Shown: in pieces, positions 44,848-53,701 of the stretch | How positions within the stretch are numbered: position 1 is the stretch's first letter | How the letters are laid out: each line of letters starts with the position of its first letter | Assembly: GCF_041734735.1 (NCBI RefSeq) | Contig: NC_134878.1 | Location: forward strand, 40,422,329 to 40,486,328 | Source: Babylonia areolata | Lineage: Eukaryota; Mollusca; Gastropoda; Neogastropoda; Buccinidae | Direction: 5' to 3' | Length of the DNA: 64,000 bases | Translations under genes and position numbers: made by a program | The notes under the pieces: model-generated | Seen by the model: the letters and a program-made list of their open reading frames with translations, nothing else | Database searches by the model: none | What the model was told of the DNA's origin: nothing

Positions 44848-46152
44848 ATGAATCCTAAACAAATACACCCCCCCAAACTCGGAAAAAGACGACGACAGGG
44901 AACGGACGACTCAGACTCTGAGTCGGAGGTCGTCGAGACCTCTGGTTTTTGGCCATCATGGCTAGTGATGGAGGGCGCTGATGACGACAAGCCCTTGTCA
45001 GCTCTCAGCCCCTTCGCTGTCCAGAAGGGCTTTCAGTGCCTGGCAGGATCGCTCAGATCCATCAAGAGGCTGAGGAGCGGAGCGTTTTTAGTACAGACAG
45101 AATCCAAAAGACAGACACAGCTCCTTCTGAAGGCGACCACTTTCGTGGATAGGGCGGTGAAGATTTCCCCTCACAAAGGTCTCAACTGCTCTAAGGGAGT
45201 CATCAGATGCCCGGAGTTGAAAGGTGTGTCTGAGGCCGAGATCAAGAGCGAACTGTCCTCTCAGGGAGTGACCGATGTGTACAGGGTGACGGTGAGGAAG
45301 GGGTCGGACAGAGTCCCGACCAACACTTTCTTCCTCACCTTCTGCTGCCCGGATGTCCCCAAGGACATTCGGGTCGGATACCTGCTAGTTAATGTCAGCC
45401 TGTATGTACCGTCCCCTCTGAGATGCTTTAAGTGTCAGAAATTCGGACACGTGAGAGACAGATGTAAGGAGGAAGAGGCGTGTGGCACCTGTTCGAAGGC
45501 GGCGCACCAGGGCGATTGCGTCAGTGCAGCCCTGTGTGCGAACTGCGGAGGTGGCCACCCGTCCTCATCGAAGGACTGCCCCGCCTGGAAGAAAGAAAAA
45601 CAAATTCAGAAAGTCAAGACAGAACAGAAAATTTCCTTCTTTGAGGCAAGGAAACAGGTGGAGGCCGCGTCGCCTAGGATGTCGTATGCCTCTGTCGTCA
45701 GATCCGGGACGGTGGACGTCGCAGTCCAGACGACGTCCACAGGAACGCAGACGGACGACTTAACCGCCTCGTCGGAACCGTCGGCCTTGGGTGGAGGCGC
45801 TGTGTCCACCCCTTCCCATCCTGCGCGGCAGTCCTCAGGGGCTGCTGGGCGGGAGAGAAAAGCCTCGGGTGGAGGCACGTTGTCCGCCTCCCGCCCCACC
45901 CCACCCCCCGGGCCCCCTCGCCCCGCCTCTCGTCTGCCTGGCCCTCGGGCTGGCGGAAGTGGCCGGAAGCCCCCCGCACCTCCAAAACTCAAGGAGGGGA
46001 GGGCTGCGGCCACGGCGGGATCGGGAGGGGCCGAGGTGGTGGATATTCCGACCCGGTCTGAACCCGAAAAATTTATGTCAAAGAACAAATATTCCATCCT
46101 GGCGGACCTTGAGCCACCGCAAGTGGAGGAGCAGGGGGTAGCGATGGAATAG
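44848..46152 (+). CDS. ORF1 of I-type LINE, gag-like zinc-knuckle protein
   Basis: The frame of about 434 residues is taken from the Met at 44848 (MNPKQIHPPKLGKRRRQG); an in-frame Met eight codons upstream at 44824 is also possible. The N-terminus is basic, followed by an acidic patch (DDSDSESEVVE). The central part holds three zinc knuckles near residues 190-240: CFKCQKFGHVRDRC, CGTCSKAAHQGDC and CANCGGGHPSSSKDC, as in ORF1 proteins of I/Jockey-type LINEs. The C-terminal third is rich in Ser, Pro and Gly and low in predicted order. It should bind the element RNA to form the RNP that carries ORF2. No stop or frame change is seen. The stop lies 37 nt before ORF2. Confidence 0.88.
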   Translation: MNPKQIHPPKLGKRRRQGTDDSDSESEVVETSGFWPSWLVMEGADDDKPLSALSPFAVQKGFQCLAGSLRSIKRLRSGAFLVQTESKRQTQLLLKATTFVDRAVKISPHKGLNCSKGVIRCPELKGVSEAEIKSELSSQGVTDVYRVTVRKGSDRVPTNTFFLTFCCPDVPKDIRVGYLLVNVSLYVPSPLRCFKCQKFGHVRDRCKEEEACGTCSKAAHQGDCVSAALCANCGGGHPSSSKDCPAWKKEKQIQKVKTEQKISFFEARKQVEAASPRMSYASVVRSGTVDVAVQTTSTGTQTDDLTASSEPSALGGGAVSTPSHPARQSSGAAGRERKASGGGTLSASRPTPPPGPPRPASRLPGPRAGGSGRKPPAPPKLKEGRAAATAGSGGAEVVDIPTRSEPEKFMSKNKYSILADLEPPQVEEQGVAME

Positions 46153-46189
46153 GCTGCTGCTTTATTTTTTTTAAAAAACAACCTTTTTA

Positions 46190-49100
46190 ATGGCAGTGAT
46201 CCACTGGAATATCCGGGGATTCTATGCCAACTTCCAGGAACTCCAGCTGCTTTGTCGTGCTTTGAAACCTTCAGTGCTGGCACTGCAGGAGACTCTGCAA
46301 AGAGATGGCAAGGTTTTATCTCTCTCTGGTTTTAACTCCGTTTTTAAACCCGCTCAACCGAAGCAAGAGGGGTTGACGGGAGGTGTCGCTCTTTTTATTC
46401 GAAAGTCCCTTTTATACAGTACAGTTCTTTTAAGCACCCCTTTACAGGCGGTGGCAGTCAGAGTCACGCTCGAGAAAACCATCACTGTCTGCTCTCTCTA
46501 CCTTCCCCCTTCCGTCCGTGTTCTGAGGCAGGACCTCATGAACCTGGTCGACCAGCTCCCACGTCCGTTTTTACTGTTGGGCGACTTCAACGGACACTCC
46601 CCGCTCTGGGGAAGTGAGATGACATCAGCCCGAGGTCTTCTCTTAGAAAACCTTCTCTCTGACATGGACTTGTGTTGTCTTAACGACAAGTCTCCCACTT
46701 ACCTGCATCTGTCCTCTGGAAAGCTCTCGTGTTTAGATCTGTCGGTCTGCGATCCATCGTTGGTCCTGGACTACGAGTGGAAAGTGCACGACGATCTGCA
46801 CGGGAGTGACCACTTTCCTGTCATCCTCCGCCCCACAGATGGAGAAGGTGACTCTCTGCCTGACCGCCTGTACTACGACAAAGCAGACTGGAGTTTTTTT
46901 ACCACCAAGATAAGAGCTGAGCTGCAGGAAGAAACAGTATTGAAAAGCAAGGACCCTGCTGATGCTCTGACTCGGATCGTTTTAGATTGCGCCAAAGCAG
47001 CAGTCCCATCGTCTACCTCCAAGCCTCGGGTCCCTAGAACGCCCTGGTTCAACGCGGAATGTCGGGAGGCCCGCAAGTCTCGGAAGAGAGCGCAGCGACG
47101 CGTCTTTCGGAGACCGGAGTCCGATAGCGTTCGAACCCATCAACAGCTGAGGGCGAAAGCCAGGTATGTTTTTAAAAAGAGCCAGAGGAAGTCTTGGAGA
47201 GATTTCTGCTCTTCCTTAACCTCCAACACACCCAAGAAGAAAGTGTGGAGGGTTTTAAAAAGAATTAAGGGCAAAAACGCATGCCCGACCTTCCACCATC
47301 TTAAACTTTCAGACGCTCTGGTCACAGAGAAGAAAGCAGTTGCCAATTTGCTTGCCTCCACAATAGAACAGAACTCGAGATCTGCTAACAAATCTGCTCG
47401 CTTTCTTAAAACCAAAAACCTGTCAGAAAAAACACCATGTAACTTCTTTTCCGACAACACAGAGAATTACAACCTTCCTTTCACAATGAACGAACTTAAA
47501 TCTGCCCTTCAGACCTGTACGGATTCCTGTCCAGGAATGGACGAAGTCCATTATAAACTCCTAAAGCACCTTCCCCAAACCTGTCTGGACACCCTGCTTA
47601 AAGTTTATAACCACATCTGGGTCACAGGCTTCTTTCCACCCTCCTGGCGGAAAGCCCTCATAATCCCGCTGCCGAAACCGGGAAAAGACCCCTCGAACCC
47701 CTCCAACTACCGCCCAATTGCACTGACCAGCTGCGTCTGCAAACTGATGGAGAAGATGGTCAACGGTAGACTGATGTGGAAACTAGAGACCGACGGCCTT
47801 CTGGCGAAGGAACAGTGCGGTTTCCGCAAGCATCGCTCTACCGTTGACCATCTGGTTCGTCTGGAAACCACGATAAGAAATGCTTTCGTCAACAAACAAC
47901 ATGTGGTGGCCATATTTTTTGACCTGGAGAAAGCTTACGATACCACGTGGAAATTTGGTATTCTTTCCGACTTGCACAAGCTCGGCTTCCGAGGACACCT
48001 GCCTCAGTTTATCCACAATTTTTTACAAGACAGACAATTCCAGGTGAGAGTCGGCACCACCCTGTCCGACATTCACGAGCAGGAGCTGGGTGTCCCGCAG
48101 GGGAGCATCCTGTCGCCTGCTCTGTTCAGCATCAAAATTAATGACATCGTTCAATCCGTTCAGAAAGGATCGGACAGCTCGCTGTTCGTGGATGATTTTG
48201 CTTTATATGCAACCGGCAGCACGTACGCCAGCATCCAGCGACGGCTTCAGCTCTGCGTCAACAAAATCCAGTGTTGGGCAGAGGAGAATGGCTTCACATT
48301 TTCGTCCTCCAAAACTGAATGCATCCACTTTCATAATTTTCGCCAATTCTATCAGGACCCTGAAATCCGTCTGGGAACATCCACCATCCCGGCGGTCAAG
48401 GAAGCCAGATTTCTAGGGGTCGTCTTCGATCAGAAGCTGAATTTTCTCAGCCACATTAAACAGCTGAAAATATCTTGCCTAAAAGCCCTGAACATCATCC
48501 GAGTTGTGGCACACACGAACTGGGGTGCTGATAAGAGGACTCTCTTGCACCTCTACAGAGCCCTGGTCCGGTCCAAACTGGATTATGGAAGTGTTGTATA
48601 CGGCTCGGCCAGACCGTCCTACCTGAAACTGTTGGACCCTGTACACCACCAAGGGCTCCGTCTCAGCTTGGGTGCTTTCCGCACCACCCCTGTGCACAGC
48701 CTGTATGCAGAGGCGGGGGAACCGCCTCTTTCCAACCGCAGACTGAAGCTGACCCTGAACTATTATTTGAAATTGTTTTCGGAACCTACAAACCCTGCTT
48801 ACGATGCTGTATTCAACAACCCTTTCGATAAGAAATTTACAGACAACCCAAACTGCATACCTCCTCTCGGACTCCGCATTCAGCCGCACTTGGAAAATGC
48901 CGATCTGGATGTCGGTGGCATCTCAGATTTCTCTAAGTTCCCTGACAGCCCCCCGTGGACCTTTACAACACCTGAGGTCCGTTTTGATCTGGCCTCGTAC
49001 CGTAAGGACACCACCAGTTCTCTGGCCTACAGAACCTACTTTTCGGAACTGTGCCACAAATTCCCCACCTTTCAAGGCATCTTCACTGACGGTTCCAAGT

Positions 49101-49882
49101 CAGAGGACGGAGTCGCCGCATCTGCGTTCTGTCCCGCCTTTCCTGACCGGCCCTCAACAGAACACATCCTGTCTGACAGCTCGGTATACACCGCGGAACT
49201 GACTGCACTGGTCCTGGGGTTAAAAATGGTTCTCTCTTCCAAACAGAAGAGATTCATGATCTTTTCCGACTCCTTATCAGCCCTGGAGGCGATCGCCTGC
49301 AGGAATATCACTCATCCCAAACTGCTGGAATTTTATGAAACTTTTACTCTCGCAACGAAGAAAGGATACGAGGTTGTGTTGGCCTGGGTTCCCGGACATG
49401 TTGGCATTCGTGGTAACGAAAGGGCGGACCTGCTGGCCAGGAATGCTGTAAAGAAAGAATTGTCCAGATCCTTGGTACCCTATACAGACATGAAGCGGAA
49501 GGTCAATTCTTACGTTAAAGATCTTTGGCAAGAGAAATGGAACACCCAGATAGACAACAAGCTCTTCCAGATCCGTCCGGACCTGGGGGAGACCCTCCCT
49601 TCGGGGGTGAAGAACAGAAAGGAGGAATCTGTGCTGTGCAGACTGCGTACGGGGCACACTTTTTTTACTCATTCTTACTTGTTGAAGGGGGAGGAGGCCC
49701 CTCGATGCGTTCCCTGTGACGAGCCTCTCACCGTGAAACACGTGCTCCTTGACTGTTGGGATCTGCATGACGTTAGACGCAGACATTACACGGCGGTTTC
49801 TTTGAAGACTTTGTTTCGTGATGTCCCTCCGTGGGCGCTGATGGACTTCTTAAAAGAAGTGAACCTTTTTAACCAGATTTGA
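46190..49882 (+). CDS. ORF2 of I-type LINE: APE endonuclease, reverse transcriptase, RNase H
   Basis: This 1230-residue protein is fully open. Endonuclease, residues 1-230: HWNIRGF, ALQET (Glu), LLLGDFNGHSPLWGS near 133 and SDHFPVIL near 206. RT, about 460-730: NYRPIALTS near 505, QCGFRKHRSTVDH, FFDLEKAYDTTW, GVPQGSILSPALFS near 640, and the active site SSLFVDDFALYATG near 665, where FVDD replaces the more usual YADD but keeps both aspartates. RNase H, about 955-1085: IFTDGSK, YTAELTAL, FSDSLSALEAI, WVPGHVGIRGNERADLLA, so the D-E-D-D set is present. A C-terminal C-x2-C-x7-H-x4-C knuckle (CVPCDEPLTVKHVLLDC) lies near 1172. It nicks target DNA and copies its RNA there. The start at 46190 follows ORF1 by 37 nt of U-rich sequence. 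Confidence 0.93.
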   Translation: MAVIHWNIRGFYANFQELQLLCRALKPSVLALQETLQRDGKVLSLSGFNSVFKPAQPKQEGLTGGVALFIRKSLLYSTVLLSTPLQAVAVRVTLEKTITVCSLYLPPSVRVLRQDLMNLVDQLPRPFLLLGDFNGHSPLWGSEMTSARGLLLENLLSDMDLCCLNDKSPTYLHLSSGKLSCLDLSVCDPSLVLDYEWKVHDDLHGSDHFPVILRPTDGEGDSLPDRLYYDKADWSFFTTKIRAELQEETVLKSKDPADALTRIVLDCAKAAVPSSTSKPRVPRTPWFNAECREARKSRKRAQRRVFRRPESDSVRTHQQLRAKARYVFKKSQRKSWRDFCSSLTSNTPKKKVWRVLKRIKGKNACPTFHHLKLSDALVTEKKAVANLLASTIEQNSRSANKSARFLKTKNLSEKTPCNFFSDNTENYNLPFTMNELKSALQTCTDSCPGMDEVHYKLLKHLPQTCLDTLLKVYNHIWVTGFFPPSWRKALIIPLPKPGKDPSNPSNYRPIALTSCVCKLMEKMVNGRLMWKLETDGLLAKEQCGFRKHRSTVDHLVRLETTIRNAFVNKQHVVAIFFDLEKAYDTTWKFGILSDLHKLGFRGHLPQFIHNFLQDRQFQVRVGTTLSDIHEQELGVPQGSILSPALFSIKINDIVQSVQKGSDSSLFVDDFALYATGSTYASIQRRLQLCVNKIQCWAEENGFTFSSSKTECIHFHNFRQFYQDPEIRLGTSTIPAVKEARFLGVVFDQKLNFLSHIKQLKISCLKALNIIRVVAHTNWGADKRTLLHLYRALVRSKLDYGSVVYGSARPSYLKLLDPVHHQGLRLSLGAFRTTPVHSLYAEAGEPPLSNRRLKLTLNYYLKLFSEPTNPAYDAVFNNPFDKKFTDNPNCIPPLGLRIQPHLENADLDVGGISDFSKFPDSPPWTFTTPEVRFDLASYRKDTTSSLAYRTYFSELCHKFPTFQGIFTDGSKSEDGVAASAFCPAFPDRPSTEHILSDSSVYTAELTALVLGLKMVLSSKQKRFMIFSDSLSALEAIACRNITHPKLLEFYETFTLATKKGYEVVLAWVPGHVGIRGNERADLLARNAVKKELSRSLVPYTDMKRKVNSYVKDLWQEKWNTQIDNKLFQIRPDLGETLPSGVKNRKEESVLCRLRTGHTFFTHSYLLKGEEAPRCVPCDEPLTVKHVLLDCWDLHDVRRRHYTAVSLKTLFRDVPPWALMDFLKEVNLFNQI

Positions 49883-50052
49883 AGGTTTTAAACTATGGAA
49901 GTTTTTTTTTAAACTTTGGAGTGGAAAGTTTGAAGTGGTGACTCGTTTTAATTGGTTGTTTTTTTTAGCCTTGTAGTAGTAATTGACGCGGCGATAGCCT
50001 TGAGATGGCCTTAGTGGTCGGCGAGGCTCTAAGCACCATAATTTCATTTCAT
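49883..50052 (+). other. 3' UTR and ATTTC tail of I-type LINE
   Basis: The short 3' UTR contains GACGCGGCGATAGCCTTGAG and ends CACCATA followed by two to three ATTTC units. The opposite-strand copy at 20908-21080 has the same end and the same tail unit, so the tail is a family feature and not poly-A. Confidence 0.85.
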
Positions 50053-50066
50053 TTCAGCTTCTTGGC
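50053..50066. repeat. Target duplication of nested I-type LINE, 3' side
   Basis: Matches 44040-44053. The 3' flank starts with AG directly after the tail, as it also does for the copy at 20908-26830. Confidence 0.9.
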
Positions 50067-51734
50067 ATGTCGTTGGTACACTGTCCAAGTTTCGCAGCCA
50101 TACAGTAGTGTGGGAACTACTGCTCTGTAGACCTTTAGCTTGGTCTCAAGACTAATGCCTCTTCTGTTCCAGACATTTGCATTGAGTCTACCAAAAGTTG
50201 CACTTGCTCTTGCAATCCTGACATTCACTTCATCGTCGATGGTCGCATTTCGTGACAGTGTGCTGCCAAGGTATGTGAACCGCTCCACCGCACTGAGTCT
50301 CTGACCGTTGACTGTGATGTTGGGCTCAACGTAGGGTTTCCCTGGGGCTGGCTGATGGAGAACTTCAGTTTTCCTCGTGCTGATGGTAAGGCCGAAGTTC
50401 CTGCTGGCAGTGGCAAACTTGTCGACGCTGAGTTGCATGTCAGCTTCAGATCCAGCGTTGAGGGCACAGTCATCAGCAAACAAAAAGTCTCTGATGATGT
50501 CTGTCATGACCTTCGTTTTTGCTTGAAGCCTTCTGAGGTTAAACAGCTTGCCATCTGTTCGGTACTTTAGGCCGATTCCAACATCGCCATCTCTGAAGGC
50601 ATCAGTAAGCATTGCAGAGAACATGTGGCTGAACAGCGTTGGAGCCAGGACGCAGCCTTGCTTGACACCATTTGTGACAGCAAAAGGAGCAGATGTTTTG
50701 CCATTGTCCTGGACTCGAGCCTGCATGCCTTCATGGAATTGGCTGACCAAGGAAATAAATTTCCGAGGGCATCCGTACTTGGCCATGATCTTCCACAGTC
50801 CCTCTCTACTCACGGTGTCGAAGGCCTTAGTGAGGTCGACATAGGTGGAGAACAGATCAGCATTTTGCTCCTGACATTTCTCTTGCAGCTGCCTTGCAGC
50901 AAACACCATGTCGGTGGTTCTGCGCTCTTTCCGGAATCCACACTGGCTCTCAGGCAAATGACCTTGGTCAAGGTGTGCTGTGAGGCGGTTTAGTAGGATC
51001 CTGGCAAGTATCTTGCCTGCGATAGAGAGCAAGGAAATGCCCCGATGGTTATCACAGGCTTGCCGGTTCCCCTTTCGCTTGTACAATTGAATGATAGATG
51101 CATCTTTGAAATCCTGGGGGATCGTCTCTTCTTTCCACATGAGTGAGTACAGCTGATGAAGCTTCTCAGTCAGCACAGTGCCTCCATCCTTGTAGACCTC
51201 TGCTGGTATGGAGTCTGAACCAGGTGCTTTGCCACTGGATAGCAGACGGATTGCTTTCTGGGTCTCAAGAAGTGTTGGTGGATCGTCCAGTGCTTCGTTG
51301 GTGGGGACTTGTGGGAGACGGTCTATGGCTTCATCATTTATGGAGGAAGGGCGATTTAAGACACTGTTGAAGTGCTCAGCCCATCGTTCGAGAATGTTCT
51401 CCTTCTCGGTGATCAAGGTATTCCCATCTGCACTGAGGAGGGGGGATGATCCTGAGGATGTGGGGCCGTAGACTTCTTTTAAGGCATCATAGAACCTCTT
51501 CATATCGTGCCTGTCAGCATATCCCTGGATCTCATCAGCTTTGTCACTCAGCCACTTATCCTGCATCTGGCGTAACTTTTGCTGAACAATCCTGCGGATG
51601 GCATCGTACGCATCCTTTTTTGATGTGGACTTTGGGTTGCTCAGGTGGGCTTGATGCAGACGGCGTTTCTCATCCAGAAGCTGCTTGATTTCATCACAGT
51701 TTTCATCAAACCAGTCTTTGTGCTTTCTGGTCAT
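50067..51734 (-). pseudogene. RTE reverse transcriptase, open to the nested insertion
   Basis: A frame of about 560 codons encodes TRKHKDWFDENCDEIKQLL, RWAEHFNSVLNRPSSINDEA, SSGKAPGSDSIPAEVYKDGG, then NHRGISLLSIAGKILARILL, CGFRKERRTTDMVFAARQLQ, YVDLTKAFDTVSREG, GVKQGCVLAPTLFS and FLFADDCALNAGSEADMQ (active site), VERFTYLGSTLS, and the thumb VPTLLYGCETWTVYQRHAKK. All RT motifs with their catalytic aspartates are present. The frame is cut at its 3' end by the I-type LINE and meets the endonuclease frame with a shift near 51710-51734. It belongs to the RTE group. Confidence 0.9.
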
Positions 51735-52735
51735 GGGTCCCAGGGTCTCTGAAGATCAGCTCACGCAGGGTCCTCCAGTCAGACTCCACATTATGGTTGT
51801 CCAGAGAGGCGGATTCCAGACGATCTTCCAGCAGCTCCACAAAGGACTGTTTGATGGTGATGTTTTTCAGCTTAGCGATGTTGAGCCGTTTTGGAGCCTT
51901 CTGGCCTTGGGGGCGTCTCTTGGGCTGGATTCGAATATTCAGCTTCGAGACTACAAGGCGATGGTCTGTCCAACACTCGGCGCCGCACATGGTCTTTGTT
52001 ACACGTACATCTTGCCTATCCCTTTTCCTGACAATGACATAATCGATGAGATGCCAATGCTTTGAGCGAGGTTGCATCCATGACGTCCTGTTACAGGTAG
52101 GGAGGCAGAAAACTGTGTTGGTTATCAGCAGTTCGTGCTCTGCACAGGTCTGAAGCAAAAGCAATCCATTTGGGTTGCAGTGGCCCACACCGTGCTTTCC
52201 AATCACTCCATCCCAGGAGATGTAGTCAGAGCCAACTCTAGCATTGAAGTCCCCAAGAATGATGAGCTTGTCTGCTTTAGGGATGGCAGCAATGACAGAG
52301 TGAAGGTCCTCGTAGAACTTCGCCTTCACTTCATCCGGGTTGGTCATGGTTGGGGCGTAGGCACTGACAATGGTGAGGTGCTTCTGGCCAGATGCCAGTG
52401 GGAGTTTCATGGTCATAAGCCTATCGTTGACTCCCTTTGGGATTCCAGCTAGCTTGCTGACAAGTGCTGTTTTTACTGCAAAACCAACGCCAGCCTCACG
52501 TCGCTCTTCGCTTCCTCGTCCACTCCAGAAGAAGGTGTAACCAGATCCCCGTTCACAGAGCTCGCCTTCGCCTGCAAGCCGAGTCTCACTCAAGGCTGCG
52601 ATGTCGATATTGTATCTGGCGAGTTCGGATGCAACTAGTGCTGTTCTCCTTTGGGGTCTGTCCGCGTTATCTCTGTCCAGGAGAGTCCTTATGTTCCAAG
52701 CACCAATGGTGAGAGGAACGATCCTTGTTTTTTTC
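51706..52735 (-). pseudogene. RTE APE-type endonuclease
   Basis: Minus-strand translation from about 52720 reads PLTIGAWNIRTLLDRDNADR, then RYNIDIAALSETRLAGEGEL (catalytic Glu), AGVGFAVKTALVSKLAGIPK, TIVSAYAPTMTNPDEVKAKF, LIILGDFNARVGSDYISWDG and TDHRLVVSKLNIRI, the full set of APE endonuclease motifs. Upstream, an A-rich stretch near 52725-52745 shifts the frame relative to a preceding Met-led frame starting at 52871, and a second shift near 51720 separates it from the RT. Both are one- or two-base changes, so this RTE is recently dead or partly affected by sequence errors. Confidence 0.88.
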
Positions 52736-52739
52736 TTTT

Positions 52740-53687
52740 CTTTCTCTTTGTTTCGACCGCTGATGTAGGGTCCCCGCCAGCCGCGATAAGCTGGCCAGGG
52801 TGATATGGAGCAGGCAATTTTAGGGCACCTTTTCTAGCCCCTTCCTCATGCCAGGGAGGTGAGCAGTGCATTCCTAAAGAGGGCTGCTCAGACGCTCAGA
52901 CGGCTATTTTTAGGGCACCTTTTCTAGCCCCTTCCTCATGCCAGGGAGGTGAGCAGTGCATTCCTAAAGAGGGCTGCTCAGACGCTCAGATGGCTGCCGA
53001 GCTCCATCGCTGCTCCTGTCGACGAAGAACGACCCTATGGCCTGAGCCGCCTGTGTGCAGGTCTGCGGCTGCGACTGCCAGTGTACCCACACCTGTCGTT
53101 TCGTCGCTCGCCTGTCGCCACAGGACTTGGGGGTGATGAAATGATGAAGGATGAAAGGTCATTTAGGATGACTGATGACTTGTGCGATGAGTTTGTTTAA
53201 AGTGAAGAGGAGTTGCGCAACGTCGACCTCACTCTCTCGTCCGGGTCCACCAATTTCCAGTGGCAAGACTAAGTCGAGACGACTGGAGGATGAGCACGGA
53301 TGCAGTGGATGACCAAGATATCCTTTCGGTGTCTCATCTTGCTCTCTGCACTCCACAGTGCGTTGCTGTAACCGCCTTCCTCTCCGTTGAACTGATAGGT
53401 TTCTTCCGCAGATTCTGCCGGATCCAGACTTCGCATACATGGGTAGACACACCCCAGGGGCCAACTGCGTGTGGCATGCACACAGCACGGTGGAGCTAGA
53501 TGGCCGTTGGTGGCTCTCCTGAGCCGACGCCCTTTTATGGATCTCCATAAGGGTGTCTAGCCACCCGCCTCACCAGTCCCAGAAGGGAGTGGTGGGAGTG
53601 CCCGTTTAGTCGTCGGCAACCCGACCCTGAACAGGTTGTACTGGATTACAGGTTACCAGTAGCAGATCTAATGACCTGACCTGACAC
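52740..53687 (-). other. 5' UTR of RTE with conserved start hairpin
   Basis: The region starts GTCAGGTCAGG at 53687 (minus strand) and shows a hairpin TACTGG-(11 nt)-CCAGTA within the first 60 bp, shared with the other RTE at 20265. It is GC-rich, with a 90-bp tandem duplication listed separately. Confidence 0.7.
52818..52995. repeat. 90-bp tandem duplication within RTE 5' UTR
   Basis: Two adjacent units starting TTTTAGGGCACC and ending GACGCTCAGA[C/T]GGCT repeat with a period of 90 bp and one difference seen (52901 versus 52991). Confidence 0.95.
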
Positions 53688-53701
53688 TATGATAATGGCA
53701 T
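53688..53701. repeat. Target duplication, 5' side of RTE
   Basis: TATGATAATGGCAT, identical to 43410-43423. Confidence 0.9.

Larger units (their letters stand above)
44054..50052 (+). mobile_element. I-type LINE with RNase H, full-length and apparently intact
   Basis: This 6.0-kb element has a 5' UTR of about 0.77 kb, a gag-like ORF1, a 37-nt gap, a 1230-codon ORF2 with endonuclease, RT and RNase H, a 3' UTR of about 0.15 kb and a tail of ATTTC units. Perfect target duplications flank it, it sits antisense within an RTE, and both ORFs are open. An APE-like endonuclease plus an RNase H domain and a CCHC-bearing ORF1 places it in the I superfamily in the wide sense (I, Nimb, Ingi and relatives); which clade needs a tree. 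It shares start, end and domain layout with the broken copy at 20908-26830. Confidence 0.92.
43424..53687 (-). mobile_element. Full-length RTE-type LINE in DEK intron, split by a nested I-type LINE
   Basis: The element occupies 10.26 kb of which 6.01 kb is the nested I-type LINE and its duplicated target, leaving an RTE of about 4.25 kb. It is bounded by a perfect 14-bp target duplication. In element order it has a GC-rich 5' UTR of about 0.95 kb, APE-type endonuclease, reverse transcriptase, a C-terminal region with a C2H2 zinc finger and a 3' UTR of about 100 bp ending in GGACACACCACC. The coding part is nearly whole, with a small number of frame changes. It lies antisense to the DEK gene. 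The perfect duplication suggests a recent insertion. Confidence 0.92.
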
